10,306 bases of DNA, taken from NCBI GenBank assembly GCA_903882345.1, contig CAIRWO010000009.1:1-10306 (forward strand), read 5' to 3'. Shown here piece after piece: positions 6,749 through 10,306 of this stretch. Source of the stretch: Candidatus Omnitrophota bacterium (GTDB taxonomy: Bacteria > Omnitrophota > Gorgyraeia > Gygaellales > Profunditerraquicolaceae). A program made the translations under genes and the position numbers. The notes under the pieces are model-generated. The model searched no databases. It was given only the letters and a program-made list of their open reading frames with translations, and was not told the origin of the DNA. Positions within the stretch are counted from its first letter, which is position 1; every line of letters begins with the position of its first letter.

Positions 6749-7516
6749 CTATTTCGCAGCTAAGCTAAAAGCCTTCAAGGCATCGACGACGCTTTCCGAT
6801 TTCAATTTTTTCCCAAGGTGGAAATTTAAAAATGAGTTCAATACAAAGTCCAATTCTCTTTTTATCTGGGGGTTCATCCCCAACGTCAGCGCATTCCTGA
6901 ATGGGCTGCGTTCGATATGGAGAATGGAAGCCACGGTACCACGGAAAATCGAGCGTGCCTTGAAATCCTTACTCGAACACTGCTCACACAATAACCCGCC
7001 CATCAGGATACTGAACCGTGACTGCCCCATAATTTTGGCGTCGCAGCAGACGCAGGAATCGAAATGCGGCTTAAATCCGGATAAGGCAAGGAGTTTTATC
7101 TTAAACATCGTGGTTATCTTAGCCGCGTCGTGATAAACCTCCAGTTCCTTAAGCACCTCAAGCACGAGATTAAAGATCTCTTCGTTAATATCTTCCTGGG
7201 GCATAACCGCATGAATAAGTTCGGTCACGATCCCGCCTGCGCCGGCCTTGAGCATATCCTGCCTTATGCCGCTGAAGTTATCTTTTATATCGCACTGGCT
7301 GACAAGATGTAAGGTAGAATTCCTCTTGCGGTAAAATATGATCTCATTGAGAGAAAACGGCTCGAGAGTGCTGGCAAATTTTTTCGGCTCCTGCCTGATC
7401 CCTTTCAAAAGGCCGCTAATCTTGCCGAAATCCCTGGTATAGAAATTTGCGATGATCGATGTCTCACGGAAATCAAACTTATTTATTATGATCGCTTCGG
7501 TTTTATGTATCGACAT
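6749..7516 (-). CDS. recO: DNA repair protein RecO
   Basis: RecO works with RecR (and RecF) to load RecA on SSB-coated single-stranded DNA and promotes strand annealing in gap repair. The 255-residue length is normal. The N-terminal OB-fold begins HKTEAIIINKFDFRETSII (4-22) and includes GKISGLLKGIR (31-41), followed by LEPFSLNEIIFYRK (51-64). The helical C-terminal part contains KIKLLALSGFKP (139-150) and a complete zinc-finger pattern, C155-x2-C158 and C177-x2-C180, as in RecO proteins that keep the finger. The ATG at 7516 overlaps the end of ybeY by 14 bases, with GGAAGG just upstream inside ybeY, so translation is probably coupled. In Bacillus-type clusters era, cdd and dgkA lie between ybeY and recO; they are missing here. 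panE starts 11 bases after its stop codon. Confidence 0.95.
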   Translation of the reverse strand: MSIHKTEAIIINKFDFRETSIIANFYTRDFGKISGLLKGIRQEPKKFASTLEPFSLNEIIFYRKRNSTLHLVSQCDIKDNFSGIRQDMLKAGAGGIVTELIHAVMPQEDINEEIFNLVLEVLKELEVYHDAAKITTMFKIKLLALSGFKPHFDSCVCCDAKIMGQSRFSILMGGLLCEQCSSKDFKARSIFRGTVASILHIERSPFRNALTLGMNPQIKRELDFVLNSFLNFHLGKKLKSESVVDALKAFSLAAK

Positions 7517-7943
7517 TGGTCCTTCCGATCTTTTTTAGGATCTTTTCAGACTTATTTTCCATTACTGTCCTTTGCCCGGCGGTTTTATCGTCATAGCCCA
7601 AAACATGCAATGTGCCGTGGATAACATAAAGCAATAATTCATCCGGCGGCGTTGTCTTAAAAACTTGCGAATTGATGGCAGCCGTATCCGTAGAAACCGC
7701 TATATCGCCTGTGTTGAAGGCAATAACATCAGTAGAGGTATTTTTCCCAAAATATTTCCTGTTCAGCCGTTTCATCATTTTATCGTCAACCAAACAGACG
7801 GAGATTTCCGGGGATTCTTTGACCGTTTCTGATAAAATCGTTTGCCTAACAACTGTTCTTATTTTTGACAAAAGCAATTTACCGACAGGTATCTTTTTCT
7901 GCAGGTTTAAAATATTGATTTTAATGCCGGAGTGGCCGCGCAT
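7503..7943 (-). CDS. ybeY: Endoribonuclease YbeY (variant motif)
   Basis: YbeY is a metal-dependent endoribonuclease-type protein needed for 16S rRNA 3' maturation and ribosome quality control. The 146-residue protein has KINILNLQKKIPV (8-20), LNRKYFGKNTSTDVIAF (60-76), GDIAVS (79-84) and the metal motif HGTLHVLGYDD (109-119). H109 and H113 are kept, but the third ligand is aspartate (D119) where E. coli has histidine. The arginine usually found in YRG is F65, and the stretch between DVIAF and GDI is very short. I recall similar HD-alternating third ligands and Leu/Phe replacements in Bacteroidetes-like YbeY, so this is probably a functional subtype. The ATG at 7943 has no convincing Shine-Dalgarno and starts 24 bases after the HD gene stop; family N-termini usually begin near the KIN segment, so the first six residues are uncertain. 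Confidence 0.93.
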   Translation of the reverse strand: MRGHSGIKINILNLQKKIPVGKLLLSKIRTVVRQTILSETVKESPEISVCLVDDKMMKRLNRKYFGKNTSTDVIAFNTGDIAVSTDTAAINSQVFKTTPPDELLLYVIHGTLHVLGYDDKTAGQRTVMENKSEKILKKIGRTNVDT

Positions 7944-7967
7944 AAGTTCAGTTTACAGACCCCGTAA

Positions 7968-9299
7968 TTATTTGGGACTTTCCGGATAGGTAATACGACT
8001 GTGGTATATGCCGCTCAGTATTCTGATGAATACAGCCGATATCTTTTCCAGGTCTTTTAACGTCAGATCGCACTCATCGAGCTGGCCGTCTATAAACTTA
8101 TTGTTTATGACTTTATGGACGAGTTCTTCGATATTCGACGAGCCCGGTTCTTTCAAGGTCCGAGAGGCTGCTTCCACCGAATCCGCCAAAAGGACAATCG
8201 CCGTCTCTTTTGTTTTTGGCTTGGGGCCGGGATAACGAAAACCGGCTTCGCTTACCTCCTGATCTTCCTCCAGGTTTTCCAGCGCCCGGCGATAGAAATA
8301 AAAGACGAGGCTAGAGCCGTGGTGCTGTTCAATAAAATCTATAAGCCGGGGATTAAGTTTATATTTTTTGGCGAGTTCAGCGCCTTCTTTCACATGGTTC
8401 ATAATTACCAGTTTGCTCAGCGTGGGAGGCAGGCTGTCATGTTTATTCGCCTTTAAGTCAAGGTTTGAGTTTTCGCTGAAATATTCCGGCTTAGAGAGCT
8501 TACCGATGTCATGATAATAAGCGCCGATCCGCGCAAGCAGGGCATTGGCGCCCACTGCCTGGCAGGCAGCATCGGAAAGGTTTCCGACGATAAGACTATG
8601 GTGATATGTACCAGGCGCCTCCATAGTCATACGCTGTAGCAACGGCTGATTAAAATCCGCCAGCTCCAGCAGGCTTATATTGGTAGTCGTTTTAAAAAGA
8701 TATTCAAAAACCGGCAGGATGCCGATGACGATAACGCTGCAGATAATGCCGTTTGCGACCAACACGGCGTAGCGGTCTAGCTGCTGCAGTTTAAGGCCTT
8801 CGATAAAAAACAGGGTAGCTGCCTGAACAACGCCTACTATCAGGCCGGTCCGGATGATCACGCTGCGCTTCCTTGCCCCGAAGACCAGGATGCTTGAAAG
8901 GCTGCCGCTAATCATAAATAAAAGGCCTAAATAAAAATCATTTCCCGCCACAGACGCGACCGCAAAAGAACCGGCGATCGTCAAGAGCAGGGACAACCGT
9001 AATTCGTTAAATAATATTACCGATAGCATCGGCACGACACAAAACGGTATGTAGAATACGGATTTACCGTGGCTGACAATAAAATATGCCACGGAGAAAA
9101 CCAGCGTAAAGAGAAAAGACAGGTCAAGCAGGTTATAATCTCTTAGGAATGAACGCTTCTGCGAAAACTTAAGGTAGACAAACAGGGATAGTAAAAATAC
9201 AGGGATAGCAAAGTTTACCCTGAGGATGTAACTTATAAAAAACAATAATGCCGTGCCACAGGCAATCTTTATCTTATTTAGCGTGATTAATGTTGTCAT
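7968..9299 (-). CDS. PgpH/YqfF-type membrane HD-domain phosphodiesterase lacking the extracellular domain
   Basis: The cytoplasmic half matches the 7TMR-HD family, whose studied members (PgpH) hydrolyse cyclic di-AMP to pApA. From the chosen start the protein has 443 residues. About eight hydrophobic segments lie at roughly 8-27, 28-46, 57-76, 80-98, 100-119, 122-141, 147-166 and 177-196. The HD domain follows: PGTYHHSLIVGNL (229-241), AYYHDIGK with H263/D264, NKHDSLPP with H287, MNHVKEG with H302, QHHGSSLV with H326/H327, and ADSVEAA with D373. Canonical PgpH is above 700 residues because a large extracellular 7TMR-HDED domain sits between the first and second membrane segments; here those segments are adjacent, so that sensor is absent. 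The ATG at 9299 overlaps phoH by 26 bases and has AGGAG (9317-9313) at a long 13-base spacing; an ATG at 9341 lacks any ribosome site. Order phoH-HD-ybeY supports the assignment. Confidence 0.9.
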   Translation of the reverse strand: MTTLITLNKIKIACGTALLFFISYILRVNFAIPVFLLSLFVYLKFSQKRSFLRDYNLLDLSFLFTLVFSVAYFIVSHGKSVFYIPFCVVPMLSVILFNELRLSLLLTIAGSFAVASVAGNDFYLGLLFMISGSLSSILVFGARKRSVIIRTGLIVGVVQAATLFFIEGLKLQQLDRYAVLVANGIICSVIVIGILPVFEYLFKTTTNISLLELADFNQPLLQRMTMEAPGTYHHSLIVGNLSDAACQAVGANALLARIGAYYHDIGKLSKPEYFSENSNLDLKANKHDSLPPTLSKLVIMNHVKEGAELAKKYKLNPRLIDFIEQHHGSSLVFYFYRRALENLEEDQEVSEAGFRYPGPKPKTKETAIVLLADSVEAASRTLKEPGSSNIEELVHKVINNKFIDGQLDECDLTLKDLEKISAVFIRILSGIYHSRITYPESPK

Positions 9300-10227
9300 A
9301 GGCTTCGATAATCTCCTGGACAAGCGCGTGCCGCACGACATCGGCGCCGGTAAGATAAATGAATTTTATACCCGCGATATCTTTAAGGATATCCTGCGCC
9401 TGCAGCAGCCCTATAGGCTTACCGTTAGGCAGATCGCTCTGGGTTATATCCCCGGTAATCACTGCCTTTGATTCAAAACCAAGGCGCGTAAGGAACATCT
9501 TCATCTGTTCGGCAGTGGCATTCTGCGCTTCGTCCATAATAATAAAGGCATCGTTTAAGGTCCTGCCGCGCATATAAGCAAGAGGGGCTACTTCAATAAT
9601 GCCGCTCTCAAGGTATTTTTCTATGGTCTCCGCCTCCATCATGTCATAAATTGCATCATAGAGCGGCCGCAAATAGGGTGCGATCTTTTCCTGCATGTCT
9701 CCGGGAAGGAATCCCAAGGATTCACCTGCCTCGATCGCCGGGCGGGTAAGGATGATCCTACGCACCTCCTGCCTTCTTAAGGCCTCCACCGCGGAGGCCA
9801 TCGCCAGGTAAGTTTTCCCGGTACCGGCAGGCCCGATGCCGAAAACAATATCGTATTCTTTTATCGCCTGCGCATATTCCCGCTGCCCTTTAGTTTTCGG
9901 GCCGATCAAATTGGAATTAAAAGAGCGGGTAATGTTTTCCACGGGCATCCCGGACTCAACCGCCTTTTCTTTCTTAAAACCCCTGATGGTAAAATGCAGG
10001 TCTGACTTACTCAACTGCCCTTGGCCCGAACGGATCGCGTTTAAGAAGTGCTCAATGACGCTGCAGGCCTTCTTTATATTCGTGTTTGTGCCGCTGACTT
10101 TGAGATGTTCGCCGCGCAGGATTATTTTGACCTTGAATTCCTTCTCGATCGTTTTCAAATTCTCGTCGAACTTGCCGAATAACTGCTGAATATCACGATT
10201 ATCGTCAAATTTCAGGTTTAATACCAT
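9274..10227 (-). CDS. phoH: PhoH-like ATPase (YbeZ/PhoH family)
   Basis: This is a cytoplasmic P-loop NTPase of the PhoH/YbeZ family, thought to act with YbeY in RNA processing; its exact reaction is unsettled. The 317-residue length is typical. A small N-terminal KH-like region (about 1-65) is followed by the ATPase domain with QREYAQAIKEYDIVFGIGPA, Walker A GPAGTGKT (132-139), TRPAIEAGESLGFLPGD (161-177), Walker B AFIIMDEAQN (227-236, with D232-E233), and sensor-like VITGDITQSDLP (256-267). I chose the ATG at 10227 because GGGAGGA (10241-10235) lies seven bases upstream and the family usually starts close to such a KH-like segment. A GTG at 10257 would add ten residues without a comparable ribosome site. 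The gene is followed by the overlapping HD phosphodiesterase gene and then ybeY, the order conserved in many bacteria. Confidence 0.96.
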   Translation of the reverse strand: MVLNLKFDDNRDIQQLFGKFDENLKTIEKEFKVKIILRGEHLKVSGTNTNIKKACSVIEHFLNAIRSGQGQLSKSDLHFTIRGFKKEKAVESGMPVENITRSFNSNLIGPKTKGQREYAQAIKEYDIVFGIGPAGTGKTYLAMASAVEALRRQEVRRIILTRPAIEAGESLGFLPGDMQEKIAPYLRPLYDAIYDMMEAETIEKYLESGIIEVAPLAYMRGRTLNDAFIIMDEAQNATAEQMKMFLTRLGFESKAVITGDITQSDLPNGKPIGLLQAQDILKDIAGIKFIYLTGADVVRHALVQEIIEAYDNINHAK

Positions 10228-10234
10228 GGCGAGA

Positions 10235-10241
10235 TCCTCCC
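10235..10241 (-). promoter_or_regulatory. Shine-Dalgarno deciding the phoH start
   Basis: GGGAGGA on the minus strand ends seven bases before the ATG at 10227. It favours this ATG over the in-frame GTG at 10257. Confidence 0.75.
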
Positions 10242-10270
10242 TTGGCCCCCTTCTCACGGAAGGAGGAAGA

Positions 10271-10299
10271 AACTTTATTAAAGTTCCCTTACTGTAAGG
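10271..10299 (-). repeat. Two adjacent short inverted repeats upstream of phoH
   Basis: AACTTTATTAAAGTT (10271-10285, six-base arms around ATT) and CCTTACTGTAAGG (10287-10299, six-base arms around one T) lie side by side in the leader of phoH. No U-run follows in the transcript direction, so a terminator is not supported. They could be an operator or chance. A frame ending in VILTVREL with a TAA stop at 10280-10278 also runs in from the window edge and could be the tail of an upstream gene, but it is too short to judge. Confidence 0.35.
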
Positions 10300-10306
10300 A
10301 TAACAT

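Noticed and set aside
9300..9341. Longer N-terminus of the HD protein starting at the ATG at 9341
   Set aside because: It would lie deep in phoH, lacks a Shine-Dalgarno, and adds a polar segment (CGTRLSRRLSKP) that looks like read-through of the phoH end in another frame.
9781..9799. Perfect 7-bp hairpin GGCCTCC/GGAGGCC inside phoH
   Set aside because: It encodes the conserved MASAVEALRR helix just after Walker A in normal codons, has no U-run and lies mid-gene; chance is the simplest reading.
10228..10257. GTG start of phoH at 10257
   Set aside because: The ATG at 10227 has a much better ribosome site and the added residues RRGPREDLA look like translated leader, partly derived from the Shine-Dalgarno itself.
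1..10306. Possible defence system, prophage, insertion sequence or CRISPR array
   Set aside because: Every gene but one is a recognised housekeeping or metabolic family. There are no transposase, integrase, toxin or nuclease-defence genes, no regularly spaced repeats, and no obvious compositional break.

Overview
The window is a tightly packed stretch of bacterial chromosome. All eleven recognisable genes lie on the minus strand, so transcription runs from the right end to the left. Only about 110 bases (144-252) form a real intergenic space; most other junctions overlap or are a few bases apart. Nothing points to plasmid, phage, defence or CRISPR content.

Right part (10227 to 6749): phoH, a membrane HD-domain phosphodiesterase of the PgpH/YqfF family, ybeY and recO. 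Left part (1563 to 1): single-chain glycyl-tRNA synthetase (glyS) and the start of pyruvate, phosphate dikinase (ppdK). From memory, this matches a widely conserved housekeeping order (in Bacillus phoH-yqfF-ybeY-dgkA-cdd-era-recO-glyQ-glyS; in other lineages glyS followed by ppdK). Here dgkA, cdd and era are absent. Five genes sit between recO and glyS: ketopantoate reductase, PHP-type DNA polymerase X, an ApbE lipoprotein, PanB and an unknown membrane-anchored protein. ATGA overlaps, an 8-nt overlap and an 11-nt gap suggest that these five are translated as one coupled unit with the genes upstream.

Functionally the right block covers RNA maturation (PhoH, YbeY), probable cyclic-di-AMP breakdown (HD protein) and recombinational repair (RecO). 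The central block holds two pantothenate steps (PanB makes ketopantoate, the PanE-like enzyme reduces it to pantoate), repair synthesis (PolX) and covalent flavinylation outside the membrane (ApbE). GlyS has what looks like its own promoter, placed so that its mRNA would be nearly leaderless. A block of tandem palindromes separates it from ppdK.

The organism is a bacterium of moderate GC content. A dimeric-type GlyRS, a Bacteroidetes/PVC-like YbeY motif, a tandem heptamer repeat and palindromic intergenic repeats make me think of an uncultured lineage such as Candidatus Omnitrophota, but that is only an impression. I see no clear new biological system. The most unusual points are the heptamer repeat that forms the ApbE signal peptide, the PgpH-like protein without its extracellular sensor domain, the covarying palindromes before ppdK, and the likely leaderless glyS promoter.
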